In this document: positions 31,563 to 41,448 of the stretch, in pieces
Layout of the letters: every line of letters begins with the position of its first letter
How positions within the stretch are numbered: the first letter of the stretch is position 1
Source of the DNA: Siphonodentalium dalli
Lineage: Eukaryota > Mollusca > Scaphopoda > Gadilida > Siphonodentaliidae
Length of the DNA stretch: 64,000 nt
Assembly (NCBI GenBank): GCA_032622095.1
Contig: CP136068.1
Coordinates: forward strand, 111,055,546 to 111,119,545
Direction: 5' to 3'
Translations under genes and position numbers: made by a program
The notes under the pieces: generated by a model
Databases searched by the model: none
What the model saw: only the letters and a program-made list of their open reading frames with translations
What the model was told of the DNA's origin: nothing

Positions 31563-34500
31563 TTAACTTCCGGGGCGAATTAGTTGACAACCAACATACA
31601 GAAATGCAGCAGATGCGATGATGAGCTGCTCCCATGACTCAGTCGGGATATGACAACCAAGCTGGGTACTGCCAAGTAACAGCGCATTTAAATGGTCGTT
31701 TGGGAGAGCATCCAGGTAACTAAATAGTTGGATGTCGAAGCTATCGATAAGCATACACCAGTAATTATATCGGAGTCTGTACATGGTGGCAGATATGCAC
31801 GAGTCAGTGATATGTCCAATTTCATTGTTATATGTGTGGCCACACAGCATGCATCGGGCATTGTTTTCGAACAACAATCTATTTAGAAGTCTAGCAAGAT
31901 TTTTCAGTTCCAAACTCCTGTTAGGATGGGCAGCAAGAAGACGCCACACACTCCAGACTGCGAGAGGCTGGTTATGAATGAGGAGAAGATTAGAAGAGCG
32001 ACCATTGGCACCCACTGCTGAAGTCCATGCATCACAATAGTGGGCTCTTATGGTCGACTTAACGAGTTGCTTCCAAATGATCTTCTTTGGGAAGGATCCA
32101 GAAGATAAGAATTCTTGAAGATAAGAAGACAGATTGTACACTTCTAGAACATCGATGATGTCTTTTACATAACCGGTGGTATTCACATTGAATAAATTGT
32201 GCATATAGAGGTTTTTCATGAAAATTCGTAAAGGAAAGTCTCGAGTCGCAGGCAAGTGGATAAGTTCGCCGAGGAAGAGAAGTTTTCTCAAATGTAGTTG
32301 GCGACTCATCGGTAAAACACCCAGGAGACTGAGTGAGAGGTTTGTGCTCGCCCTTGTTGGAAGATTCTGTATGTGCTTTATACATGTACGTAGACCCTTT
32401 TCAATTGTGCAGAGAGCGTTGTCATCTGTTGAATATAGGAGTTCAGCGCCATAAAGAGCCTTTGGAAGCACAACTGTGTGTAGGAGATTATTCATTGTGA
32501 GAGGGGTGCACATACTTAAGGATTTCCTACCAGCGATAGAGAAGTATGTTTTTCTCAACACTTCAGATATATTTGTAGCACGGTTAACAGTGTTGCCGAA
32601 TTTTCCTTGAGAAATTCCCAGATGGCGACAGTCGGTGCTTTCATCGATCGTGTCATTCCCAAGAACCCACGATCTTTGTTGGTTTGTGTGTTGTTGTTTC
32701 GTTTCGTTGTATACGACAACGGAACTCTTAGATTTTGAAAAACAGAAGCGCCATTTCTTGCTGTAGTTGAAGCAGATTTTCATCAAGTTGTCCAAACCAG
32801 CTTTTGTGAGGGAAACTATAGTAATATCATCTGCAGTTGTTGGTGAGGTAGTGTTGATATGGCCAATAGATGCACCTTGATCTGAAACTTCCAGAGTAGA
32901 CAAGAGATCGTCAATGAATGTCAAGTAGAAAAAAGGCGATGTTACGGCCCCTTGTCTTGTTCCTTGACGAATTTCAAATGACTCTGACAAATCACCATTA
33001 TGGAGCACACGGCTAGCGCAATTTGAGTACATGTTGCGGATTACCCGAAGTATTTTCCCATTGAATCCGAGGTTGTTCAGTTTGTACAGGAGGCCCTCGT
33101 GCCAAACGCAGTCAAATGCCTTTGCAGAGTCAAGGTAGCAAACATAAGCTTTGGAGTGGTTGTCGCGTGCATAGTGTATAGCTTCTTGCACAATGAATGA
33201 CGTCATAGTGCAGCTGACTCCCTTCTGGAATCCGAATTGCAGAGCATGTGGAAATTTATTAAGGGATGGACTTTTCAGAAATCTGTGTAAGATGACCGAC
33301 TCGAATAGTTTATACAATGAGGAGAGAAGTGTGATTGCACGATAACTGTCTGGCTTAGTCCGCGGCTTCGGGTCGCCTTTGTGCAGAGGAATAATGATAC
33401 CAGATTTCATAACCGTGGGAATCCATTCCCGTGAAAGAATACCATTGAAGAGTTTACAAATCACTGACACCATGAGTTTAGAAGAAAATATCAGGTGCTC
33501 GTTAGCAATACCATCCGGACCCGATGATTTGTTTTTCTTCATGTTTTTTATTTGAGCATTGACATCTTCTGACATAATTTCATTGCAAAATACTGTCGAG
33601 TCATAATTTATGCAGGAGGGATCGAATTCCGACGAGAGGCTGTTGGTAATGAATTTGTTGAACTCGGGATCAGCGTGTACTGTGGGAGTGTATAAGTTCT
33701 CAAAATAGCATTTCCAGCCTGATAAGATCGCACTAGGCTCTTTACACATACCATTTCCGAAATCCATACCACTCGTAACTGCATGGGAGTTAGTTTTAGA
33801 CTTCGTCATTTTCCAGAAACGAGTGGGATTTTCGTTTGCTGCAGTTTCAACATCTAACAGGAATTTTTGCTCGTGATTGCGCACGGCTATCCTTAGAGCC
33901 CGCCGAAATCGACGTTTTGAGTCCTTGTAGTTCAGATAATCACTTGATTCCGTAGAATGTTTTTTCCCAGACAATAACCACTTTGAACGGTTTGCTTTCA
34001 CATTTTGTTGTAGCGAAGATAGGTCAGAATTCCAGTAGGGCTTCGTGTGTGTCTGGAACTTTCGTTCACCAATAGCTGACAGGGCAGCCTCATGGAGTGA
34101 GGATACAACATCCGCGTACAATTTATCAACGTCAGAATTGTCAACGATATGTCGCTTTAACATCTCGGAGCACGCCGTATTCAGGATTATACGGTATCCC
34201 TGAGTGTCATCACCTTTCCATTTATACACAGTGCGGATGTGTTTGCGGGTGGCTGTGGTTTGGTGGTCATACATGTCCACGGTAATGGCACATGTCACAG
34301 GCAGATGGTTTGACACATTCGATGGTACATCATCCAAGACGCGACATGACGATACCAAATGTACCATACATTCTGGTATGAAGATATGATCAATAGTGGT
34401 TGGACTGGCCACTGCAGCGAAAGGAAAGAATGTGAATCGTGGTCCCTTGCACGAAGGCGAACAAACAGTAGACCACATGCATGTGTCTTTGGAGAATGTA

Positions 34501-35093
34501 TTCATAACCATAGAACGGAACGAGTGACGCGTGGGGAGATTTTCACCTCTGGCATCTCCTAGGTGTACGTTGAAATCACCCATTAAAATAACAGAACTTT
34601 CTTGTGATAGCATGGAATAAATGTCCAACAGAGATGCTAAACACTTCTGAAATTCGTCATCTCCATGGTTTGTGTTTGGCATATATACTTGAATGAATGC
34701 CAGTGACATGCTGGGGGAAACGTTGAAGTTGATGCCTGCGCACCATTCGTGTGATAGATCGATCACTGTACATCTGTTGAGCAAGTCTTTTCGTATCATT
34801 ATGGCTACTCCGTCTCTTGTGAACGTGGCGTTAGTTTTAGTTTTGATTGTTCGCCCCGGCTTTACCACGGCGGAATAAGAATGATGTAGTGTTTCAAGTG
34901 AAATAACATTTTGTTCACTAAGCCAATGCTCCGATATTCCGACGAAGCTGTATTTTAATGTTTTCAGAATATCACAAATGTATAGCTGGGATGACATGAA
35001 GCCTGTGGCATTCCACGTCAATATATTAAGCTTATTTGGCTGTATCTCCATGATAGTCACGCTGAGGTGGATCAGAACGCCATGGTCTGGCAA
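31563..35093 (-). CDS. LINE ORF2: endonuclease and reverse transcriptase
   Basis: 1176 codons. The APE-like endonuclease is at about 22-270: LTWNATG, SEHWL with catalytic Glu55, MGDFNVHLGD (171-180), TTIDHIF (232-238) and SNHLPVTC (261-268). The reverse transcriptase is at about 515-830: SSGPDGIANEHL, YRAITLLSSLYKLFE, CYLDSAKAFDCVWH, IRQGTRQGAVTSPFFYL and the catalytic TADD at 753-756. C-terminal C-x2-C-x9-H-x4-C at 1091-1109 is a probable zinc knuckle. It nicks target DNA and copies the LINE RNA in place. An internal Met at residue 15 may be the real start: that ATG overlaps the ORF1 stop by about 20 nt, suggesting reinitiation. Confidence 0.96.
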   Translation of the reverse strand: MPDHGVLIHLSVTIMEIQPNKLNILTWNATGFMSSQLYICDILKTLKYSFVGISEHWLSEQNVISLETLHHSYSAVVKPGRTIKTKTNATFTRDGVAIMIRKDLLNRCTVIDLSHEWCAGINFNVSPSMSLAFIQVYMPNTNHGDDEFQKCLASLLDIYSMLSQESSVILMGDFNVHLGDARGENLPTRHSFRSMVMNTFSKDTCMWSTVCSPSCKGPRFTFFPFAAVASPTTIDHIFIPECMVHLVSSCRVLDDVPSNVSNHLPVTCAITVDMYDHQTTATRKHIRTVYKWKGDDTQGYRIILNTACSEMLKRHIVDNSDVDKLYADVVSSLHEAALSAIGERKFQTHTKPYWNSDLSSLQQNVKANRSKWLLSGKKHSTESSDYLNYKDSKRRFRRALRIAVRNHEQKFLLDVETAANENPTRFWKMTKSKTNSHAVTSGMDFGNGMCKEPSAILSGWKCYFENLYTPTVHADPEFNKFITNSLSSEFDPSCINYDSTVFCNEIMSEDVNAQIKNMKKNKSSGPDGIANEHLIFSSKLMVSVICKLFNGILSREWIPTVMKSGIIIPLHKGDPKPRTKPDSYRAITLLSSLYKLFESVILHRFLKSPSLNKFPHALQFGFQKGVSCTMTSFIVQEAIHYARDNHSKAYVCYLDSAKAFDCVWHEGLLYKLNNLGFNGKILRVIRNMYSNCASRVLHNGDLSESFEIRQGTRQGAVTSPFFYLTFIDDLLSTLEVSDQGASIGHINTTSPTTADDITIVSLTKAGLDNLMKICFNYSKKWRFCFSKSKSSVVVYNETKQQHTNQQRSWVLGNDTIDESTDCRHLGISQGKFGNTVNRATNISEVLRKTYFSIAGRKSLSMCTPLTMNNLLHTVVLPKALYGAELLYSTDDNALCTIEKGLRTCIKHIQNLPTRASTNLSLSLLGVLPMSRQLHLRKLLFLGELIHLPATRDFPLRIFMKNLYMHNLFNVNTTGYVKDIIDVLEVYNLSSYLQEFLSSGSFPKKIIWKQLVKSTIRAHYCDAWTSAVGANGRSSNLLLIHNQPLAVWSVWRLLAAHPNRSLELKNLARLLNRLLFENNARCMLCGHTYNNEIGHITDSCISATMYRLRYNYWCMLIDSFDIQLFSYLDALPNDHLNALLLGSTQLGCHIPTESWEQLIIASAAFLYVGCQLIRPGS

Positions 35094-37383
35094 TGATGCC
35101 TTTGGGCCAGAAATCTTCTTGGTACAGCAATTTTATATCATCTGCGTATAAATTAACTCGGGCTGATTGTGTGCCATTCCTTGTACTGGCCATGAGTCGA
35201 ACGAATGTGGGCAATATGCCTCTATTTTCGAAGAATGTCCAAAGATCGCGTTCTTTGGCAGTTGTAGCAATCCTTCCTATAAAGATTTTACGGGTTCTCC
35301 GACCTCTTTTAGGTAACACGCCTTTAAAGCCGCATGTATCGTCGTGACGATATTCTTCATCGTGGTAATCGCGTGGTGGGACATCATGGAATATGTGCGT
35401 CGATTCGGTTTCTGATGCTGAAGTTTGTTGGTGGTATGAATTGAATACTTGCATTTTCGAGTTGTTGTCATATTTATTACGAACTGACGAGTTGTGGGCC
35501 ATTCTCATGTCGTCGCGCGTGCGGTCTGTGTTGGACGTTCGTTGTCTCTCCTCATTCTGCTCGGTTGTTGAAATGACAGGAATGCTATTTAAACTTTCGT
35601 TATAGTTTGAAGTAGAGTGCGAGGAATGTTGTCCCGATGCGACATTGTCAGATTGCGCTTTCGAAGAGGCAATCGAATTGCCAACACCTGCGGTATTCGC
35701 CAGCATATTACTGAATGTTGGAGATCTTGACTGAGTGTCAGCTTGATTCGTGGTAGTAAAGTCAGTAGATTTTTTGGTCTTGACAAGAATTTCCCTCATT
35801 AGGGAGCTGGTATCCTTTGACCAATTTATAGGAGATAAGTGGTCGAGTGGATCGACCGACGGTTCGGGCAGGATTTTAGGGCTAACATCACTGTTATTCA
35901 CTACACTGTCAATAATTATATCATTGGAATTTGTAGCAAGAGCACCCGGTGTCCTAGGTTGGTTTTGTGTTCCAGAGTTTGTACTGCTGTTTGCCTGAGG
36001 ATCTCCTATTGACAAATTATGATGTGACATGTCGGTAGCTTTCCACAGCAAATCGATTGGTTGAGTGGGATCAGTTTGCATGCAAGACTGTACCACTGCT
36101 CCCAGTTTATTGTACTTCACAACAGTATCTTGGGCCAAAAGCTCAAACATTGTAGACAACTGTCTCTCTACACCGTCAACATGCTGCTTAATAGTTCCAA
36201 CCGTCGATGAGCATTTGCTTGTGAGAGAAGATAGTCTTCGATCTAACGACTCGTGTTTGACGAAAGACTTCGACATGTCGGACACTTTGGAGTTCACAGA
36301 TTTGATAAAATTATGATAGTCGTCCTGTGATGAGCCGACGTTGCTTTCTAACATCTTAACGCGATGCTTTAGATTGTCGATGCCCATGCACTTATCATCT
36401 CGCAGACGATCCAGTCCGAGACTGATTGAAGCTACATTGCCAATGGTGCTACCAATAGACGTTGAGTTAGAATTGCACTTCAGTTTGACATCACAAACAA
36501 TTGTCTCCAAGAGAGTTAGTTTCTCCATAATGTCTGACTGGTTTTTTGTCAGTGTGTTTATAGAGCTATTCACTGATGACAAGTCGTCTGACCATTTTTG
36601 TTCACGTTCCAAATGGTTCTTTTTTGTAAGAGTCAAATCGGTCAGAGTTTCAGTGAGTTTATCTTGTATACAGATCGTATTACATTTGCACGGCTCCGAA
36701 GACTCTCTTTTGTTGGGCTCATTACCAGGTTGTATTGTGCTACTGTTCACAGATAGTGTTTTCGTAACGACATCGCGTATAACACTGAAATTGTCACCCC
36801 GAATAAACTGCACTATGTTGTAAATATCGTTAGCGTATTTTTCGCGGTTTGGCTTTCCAGAGTCTCGTTGGAATCGTTGCTTCAGTTTGCACTGTTGAAG
36901 TTCCTCGCTGTTATGTCTAGCTTCCGTAAATACGGAATGTCTCAACGCGTTGAGACCGGTTTCGTCTGGAATAACATGCAACAGTTCATTGATAAATTTG
37001 TCTTTTGGGAGGTTCAGAAGACTTCGAAGAGGTGGCGATTCTGTTGCTTCAGATTTGTCGATCGTATGCACAATGGGGCTTGAAATGCATGATTGTGCAT
37101 TTAACATTGGAGGCAGGCAAGCGTTGAGTGAGGAAGAGTTTTGCTTTGCAACAAGTTCCTCATTTCGCATCTCTCCAATTTGTTGGAGTTCGTATACATC
37201 ATGCTCCGCCATATTTAGCTGCAAATGTTCGAAATCATCGAGACCATTTAATATTTGGTCAGATTGGATAAGAACACCCTCCATTACAGTCACGCGAAGT
37301 AAGTGTTGCGATAGACGATGTTGAAACAGACCGAGCTGACGAAGTTCATACACATGTAATCGTGCACCAATAAAGGTTACCAC
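35032..37383 (-). CDS. LINE ORF1: coiled-coil, RRM-like nucleic-acid-binding protein
   Basis: 783 codons. Residues about 240-440 are rich in heptad-like helices (SVNSSINTLTKNQSDIMEKL), followed by a long polar low-complexity region. Near the C-terminus (about 698-775), RKIFIGRI and ARVNLYADDI lead to DFWPKGIIARPW, an RRM-like fold with the FWPxGI end common in LINE ORF1 proteins. It is expected to bind LINE RNA. The ATG at 37383 is the first of the frame; a later Met is possible. No zinc knuckle is visible. Confidence 0.88.
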   Translation of the reverse strand: MVTFIGARLHVYELRQLGLFQHRLSQHLLRVTVMEGVLIQSDQILNGLDDFEHLQLNMAEHDVYELQQIGEMRNEELVAKQNSSSLNACLPPMLNAQSCISSPIVHTIDKSEATESPPLRSLLNLPKDKFINELLHVIPDETGLNALRHSVFTEARHNSEELQQCKLKQRFQRDSGKPNREKYANDIYNIVQFIRGDNFSVIRDVVTKTLSVNSSTIQPGNEPNKRESSEPCKCNTICIQDKLTETLTDLTLTKKNHLEREQKWSDDLSSVNSSINTLTKNQSDIMEKLTLLETIVCDVKLKCNSNSTSIGSTIGNVASISLGLDRLRDDKCMGIDNLKHRVKMLESNVGSSQDDYHNFIKSVNSKVSDMSKSFVKHESLDRRLSSLTSKCSSTVGTIKQHVDGVERQLSTMFELLAQDTVVKYNKLGAVVQSCMQTDPTQPIDLLWKATDMSHHNLSIGDPQANSSTNSGTQNQPRTPGALATNSNDIIIDSVVNNSDVSPKILPEPSVDPLDHLSPINWSKDTSSLMREILVKTKKSTDFTTTNQADTQSRSPTFSNMLANTAGVGNSIASSKAQSDNVASGQHSSHSTSNYNESLNSIPVISTTEQNEERQRTSNTDRTRDDMRMAHNSSVRNKYDNNSKMQVFNSYHQQTSASETESTHIFHDVPPRDYHDEEYRHDDTCGFKGVLPKRGRRTRKIFIGRIATTAKERDLWTFFENRGILPTFVRLMASTRNGTQSARVNLYADDIKLLYQEDFWPKGIIARPWRSDPPQRDYHGDTAK

Positions 37384-38220
37384 AAACCACGACCAGTTTT
37401 TTCCAGATAGGTGCTAATAAGAGCGACCAAATTTAACTCGTCGTGAGTAGATATAATTTGGTTGTCGAGAGTGAGTCTGTTCGAGTTCACAGCGTCCGTC
37501 TTCGCACTCAGTTTCCACGCCTATATTAATTGAATGGGCTGTTTTCCAGGACCAAACATACTATACTCCGATGGCATATGTACTGTCATTAATTGGATAC
37601 GGGAGGATCATGGTTGTTGTTCACACCTTAGTTCATTGCGCCAGAGACCGTCACTGTGTCACAGGTTGAAGCACTAATCAGTGTTGTCGGATACTAAATA
37701 TGCGGCTTGGTGGTTGTTGATCACACATTTTCTGGTTCAGATTGGTGAAGAACATTCAGTATGTTGTGAAGCACAAAAGTTCGATGAGTGACCAATATGG
37801 CGACATAAACGATTGAATAAGTCTCTTGAGATAAGTCAATTTTATTGTCTCTCAAAATGTTTATCACACCTTTGCGGTTGGAGGTTCATCCACGATTCAG
37901 TCTTGATTGTTTGATCGGGGGCACGCACAACCGTTCACCAATTTTGTCAGCTTGGAAGTTGTTTATCACACCTCTGCAAGACCTTGATTGTGGGATAGCA
38001 GTATTGTCGCTGGCGATTTGTAATGCAGGAAGATCAAAGCACGTAGGCCAAAATGGCGACGTAAACAGTTACATGGCAGATTCACAAGGCGTGAAGAGGA
38101 GTCATTTTCAGTCTCCAAAACTCACAGTTGATCACAGGAAATATCACCGAGTCCATATATTCCTGATCGCGAGTAACTTATCCATCACTGAGACGAATAT
38201 GTAGACATATAGAAAACTAC
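37384..38220 (-). repeat. LINE 5' UTR with degenerate repeats
   Basis: Non-coding stretch with recurring TGTT(T/G)ATCACACCT motifs (37625, 37705, 37860, 37963) and two copies of AATGGCGACRTAAACGATTG-like sequence about 250 bp apart (37797 and 38050). This may be the LINE promoter region. The exact 5' end is uncertain. Confidence 0.65.
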
Positions 38221-38305
38221 ATTTCGCGATAATTGACACTTTTATGGAGAGCTAGAAAATCATAAATAGAGGATCTCTAATGATTCACAATTCTATAAAT
38301 ATTTA

Positions 38306-38694
38306 TTAACCCTTTACCCACAAACCGGCCAAAAACGCCCAAATAAAGCTTCAACAGCCTAAAATAGCTTCGGTCTGTCTCAATAACACCATACAAATAT
38401 GGATATCATTGGAACCGGTTCATTGACCACAGTGTGATGGTTACAGTTATGCCCTGTGCCAATGCATTCTCTTATATATGCGAGTCGACCATAGGTCGCC
38501 TCGCATATATAAGAGAATGCATTGGCCTAAAAAAACTATTTTTATAATATTTTTCTACATTCTTTGACAATTTTAGCATTTTTAATATGTGTTAAGCCAA
38601 TGCATTCTCTTATATATGCGAGGCGACCTATGGTCGACTCGCATATATAAGAGAATGCATTGGCACAGGGCCGTTCTGTTGGGTAAAGAGTTAA
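38306..38694. mobile_element. TTAA-flanked MITE (CCCTTTACCCAACA ends) with two hairpins
   Basis: TTAACCCTTTACCCACAAAC to TTGGGTAAAGAGTTAA; same layout as 3776-4175. Confidence 0.85.
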
Positions 38695-38892
38695 CCAAGT
38701 GCACTAAAATCTATTTAGTGGACGAGGTTGATACATTTCCTATAGAATTGCGACAAATTTGAGATCCAATTTATCACATAATCACATTTTACCAAGGAAA
38801 AACGATATGGCAGCGGTTAAAAAAAAATTCATACTGATTTCCTTATCACAACAAAAAAATATAGTTCCATTTTAAAAGTGTCTTTTCATGTT

Positions 38893-39100
38893 GACAAAAT
38901 TGTTCAACCGCCCTTATCATCCATGTTTATCTCAGTCAACACTAAATAACCCAACACAAATCGAATATTTTAATTATATTCTAATTAACATAATAATAAA
39001 GTTCCGGTATCAAACATCAACAACATTGCTCTAAGCTCTTACATCACTGCGCATCCAGAAAATACACATGTGTCTTACTAAAAATTATCAGGCCGGGTTT
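38893..39100 (+). repeat. Left arm of an inverted repeat pair around the PX exons
   Basis: Matches the reverse complement of 41449-41653: GACAAAATTGTTCAAC, CACATGTGTCTTACTAAAA and AGGCCGGGTTT. About 205 bp, estimated 75-80 percent identical by eye. Confidence 0.8.
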
Positions 39101-39251
39101 AGGGGCAAATTATGTGATAAAATGGTGTCTTTACTCAGTATAGTCTTTTTATGAATGGGTTATTGTATTGTATAATACTTATTAGAATGGTGATGTTGGG
39201 GTGTAAATTGAAATTGAGCCATTATGACTTCTCCTTTGATAAGGCAAACAA

Positions 39252-39617
39252 AAAAAAATACCTATGTTTAGGGTTTCCTTACCTACCCTAGAAAAAGGTT
39301 CCTACCCAAAACTTTTTATTGGACTGTAGACACAGATAATTTATTTTTGTGAAGGGTAGGTATCGATATGTATCTTACCCATTTTCAAACCTCTCCTATA
39401 AAAACGTTTCGAAGTCTAGTGCTCTGACTAATTCAAGATAACAATATATAGTGTTGAACCTTTCAATTAATCTGAATTGTGAAGCTTTCTATATTGAATT
39501 GTCAATGACTCAATGGAATTCAGAATTAAAAAAAATTATAAAAAAAAGAAATCCCTACCTACCTACCTACCCTAACTATTTTATACCATATAACCCTAAA
39601 CATAAGTATTATTTTTG
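39252..39617. mobile_element. TIR MITE, AATACCTGTGTTTAGGG family (inverted copy)
   Basis: AAATACCTATGTTTAGGG to CCCTAAACATAAGTATTATT. It ends about 38 nt before the acceptor of the PX exon, so it supplies most of the intron 3' region. Confidence 0.82.
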
Positions 39618-39655
39618 TTGTTCTAACAGTCCACTTCTCCCTAATAATCAAATAG

Positions 39656-39879
39656 GGAGAAGTAACTTCTCCAAAGTTGAAACATCAAGGCTAGTCCATG
39701 GAATACCACTTCAATATACTGTTTTTGTAGGTATTGTAAAGGAAGCTGACAAAATGGGCAAATCCTATGCAGTGTTTGCGGTCACAGTAAAGAAGACGGT
39801 AAGAGAAGATGATGATATCTGGGATGTATACAGGAGATACAGCGACTTCCATGACCTCAATATGTGGATACAAGAAAGG
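39656..39879 (+). CDS. SNX13: SNX13 exon: PX domain
   Basis: 224 nt; completes a split Gly codon and encodes 74 residues, ending in phase 0. PX signature: VFVGIVKEADKMGKSYAVFA, then DDIWDVYRRYSDFHDLNMWI. The RRYS arginine contacts the 3-phosphate of phosphoinositides in PX domains. Start choice: the AG at 39628-39629 would give a stop after eight codons, so the acceptor CAAATAG at 39655 is preferred; CCAAAG at 39676 is also in frame. Donor GTAAAT. Confidence 0.9.
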
Positions 39880-39938
39880 GTAAATAACTCAATCAAGAAC
39901 AATTACTTGTGTTTGATACCAAATTTACTCTTCTATAA

Positions 39939-40198
39939 CTTAAAGATACTCAATACGATCAAGCACCCCTCAAATACTATTTATTTGGCTTCGGGGGTAA
40001 AAAATATTTGAATCGAGTCGAGGAACCCATCCATCAAAGCTGAGAGTGATCAGATATCGATTTTTAAAATTTATTATTTTTCACCACCTGGAATATTAGT
40101 GGCCAAGTAAAAGTCAATGAGAAGACCAAATAGCGGATGAAGATGGATAACTCTAAATCATGTGGCTTTTTTGTCGATTACTTAGGGCATTACTGTAC
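39939..40198. mobile_element. Chimeric MITE remnant filling the intron between PX exons
   Basis: The left part, TTAAAGATACTCAATACGAT to GATGGATAACTCTAAAT, is from the AGGTACTCAATC family; the right end, GTCGATTACTTAGGGCATTA CTGTA, is the terminus of a mariner-like MITE. The 372-nt intron is largely this remnant. Confidence 0.7.
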
Positions 40199-40251
40199 AC
40201 AAATTGATGACTCGTGTCAAGATCTACTGCTAATCTCATGTTATCCTATAG

Positions 40252-40356
40252 TTTCCTGAGCTGAAGGGACCAGGGCTTCCAGGGAAAACAGCTTTCAAAA
40301 ATATGAGTAAAGAGTTTTTAGAGAAGAGGAGACAGTGTCTTGATGTGTATCTCCAG
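40252..40356 (+). CDS. SNX13: SNX13 exon: end of PX domain
   Basis: 105 nt, 35 codons, phase 0. It encodes FPELKGPGLPGKTAF and MSKEFLEKRRQCLDVYLQ: the LPGK loop that inserts next to the lipid pocket and the FLEKRRxxLxxYLQ helix of PX domains. Acceptor TATCCTATAG, donor GTTAGT. Confidence 0.95.
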
Positions 40357-40427
40357 GTTAGTAGGATCATTGTCATGTAGAGTCACAGGCGTTATAAATA
40401 AATTTAATTTATTCTTTCTTCTACGTG

Positions 40428-40841
40428 CAAGCCTGAAAATAGCGTGTCTGTCATTTGCAGAATGAGGTCCCCAGAGGGTGAATTTAGTGATGCTATCTCG
40501 CACAGCGGGCTAGCATCACCAAATTCACCCTCTGGAGACCTCATTCTGCTTAGGCCTCATCTTCTGGGAAGTATCTATAGTATATGCGTTTTTCTCATCT
40601 GGGAAGTTTCTATATCCCTTAATTTGCACAAGGTAAAATCCATAATCGAGGTGCCCAATGGGTTACCATCACCAACTTCAACTGGGGAACTTCAATCTGA
40701 TCCTAGATCTACCATAGCAGTTGAGGGCCTAAGCAGAATGAGGTCCCCAGAGGGTGAATTTAGTGATTCTAACCCCCTATGCGGGATAGCGTCACTAAAT
40801 TCACCCTTCTGCAAATGACAGACACCTTATTTGCAGGTTTG
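40428..40841. mobile_element. hAT-like MITE, CAAGCC family
   Basis: CAAGCCTGAAAATAGCGTG to TATTTGCAGGTTTG; flanks TCTACGTG / TCTGCGTG (8 bp). 71 nt after the preceding donor. Confidence 0.85.
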
Positions 40842-40888
40842 TCTGCGTGCCACATTTTTCCGAATGGGCACTTTATACCACAAGTCGC

Positions 40889-41299
40889 TAGGGCCATAAT
40901 GATTCACAACTTCACGAATCGATTGAAATCACGATTTTCACATCGCGATGCAGCTACTCTGGAGTATGACATTGGCTGCTTCAAAGTTTTTTCAGTAATA
41001 CAGACTGACAGCGGGTCAGTGGATTTTTACACAGCATATTATCTTATCATGATATTTAAACTGTTCAATTTAGAAATACTTGTGTAATCAATAAATATTA
41101 TAGTTCACAATATTTATTTCACATCTGAATTTGATTAAAAATATATTCAACGAGTGTTGTCGAATCATTTTATGGAACAATTCTTTGTTGCGATAATTTA
41201 AAAATACGGAATAGAATCATCAAGGAAACTGATCGTGAATCGAATCGAGAATACGGAATTCGTGATGCATCGAAATCACGATGAATCGTTATGACCCTA
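40889..41299. mobile_element. Second hAT-like MITE, TAGGGCCATAATG ends
   Basis: TAGGGCCATAATGATTCA and TGAATCGTTATGACCCTA are inverted; target duplication CAAGTCGC / CAAGTCAC (40881-40888, 41300-41307). The interior is rich in CGAATCG/ATCGAAATCACGA motifs. Confidence 0.85.
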
Positions 41300-41448
41300 C
41301 AAGTCACCATTTGTATTCTAGAATGTTCATATGCATGTTGCCACAATTTCTGGACAATGAGCCCCTGTTGAGACCTCTGACAGAACTAGTGCACCTGATG
41401 AATCTACACTCCATCCAATAAACAAGAACATTTGTGACCCGCCATATC

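Larger units (their letters stand above)
31275..38220 (-). mobile_element. Non-LTR retrotransposon (LINE), about 6.9 kb, two intact ORFs
   Basis: The minus strand carries ORF1 (37383-35032) and ORF2 (35093-31563), an APE-type endonuclease plus reverse transcriptase. The 3' UTR ends in AATAAACAATAATAAAC at about 31275, next to the SNX13 donor. The 5' UTR is roughly 37384-38220. G+C is higher than in the flanks. The clade is not assigned; a CR1/Jockey-group element is likely from the RRM-like ORF1 and APE-RT ORF2. No target duplication was found. Both ORFs are uninterrupted, so the insertion is probably recent. Confidence 0.93.

Noticed and set aside
34097-34562. Plus-strand ORFs at 34097-34562 and similar ones in 31783-37324
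   Set aside because: Shadow frames of the LINE coding strand.
37845-38204. 119-codon plus-strand ORF
   Set aside because: Antisense to the LINE 5' UTR; no protein features.
39451-40011. 186-codon ORF covering the PX exon
   Set aside because: Its N-terminal 60 codons are MITE sequence and its end is intron; only 39656-39879 is coding.
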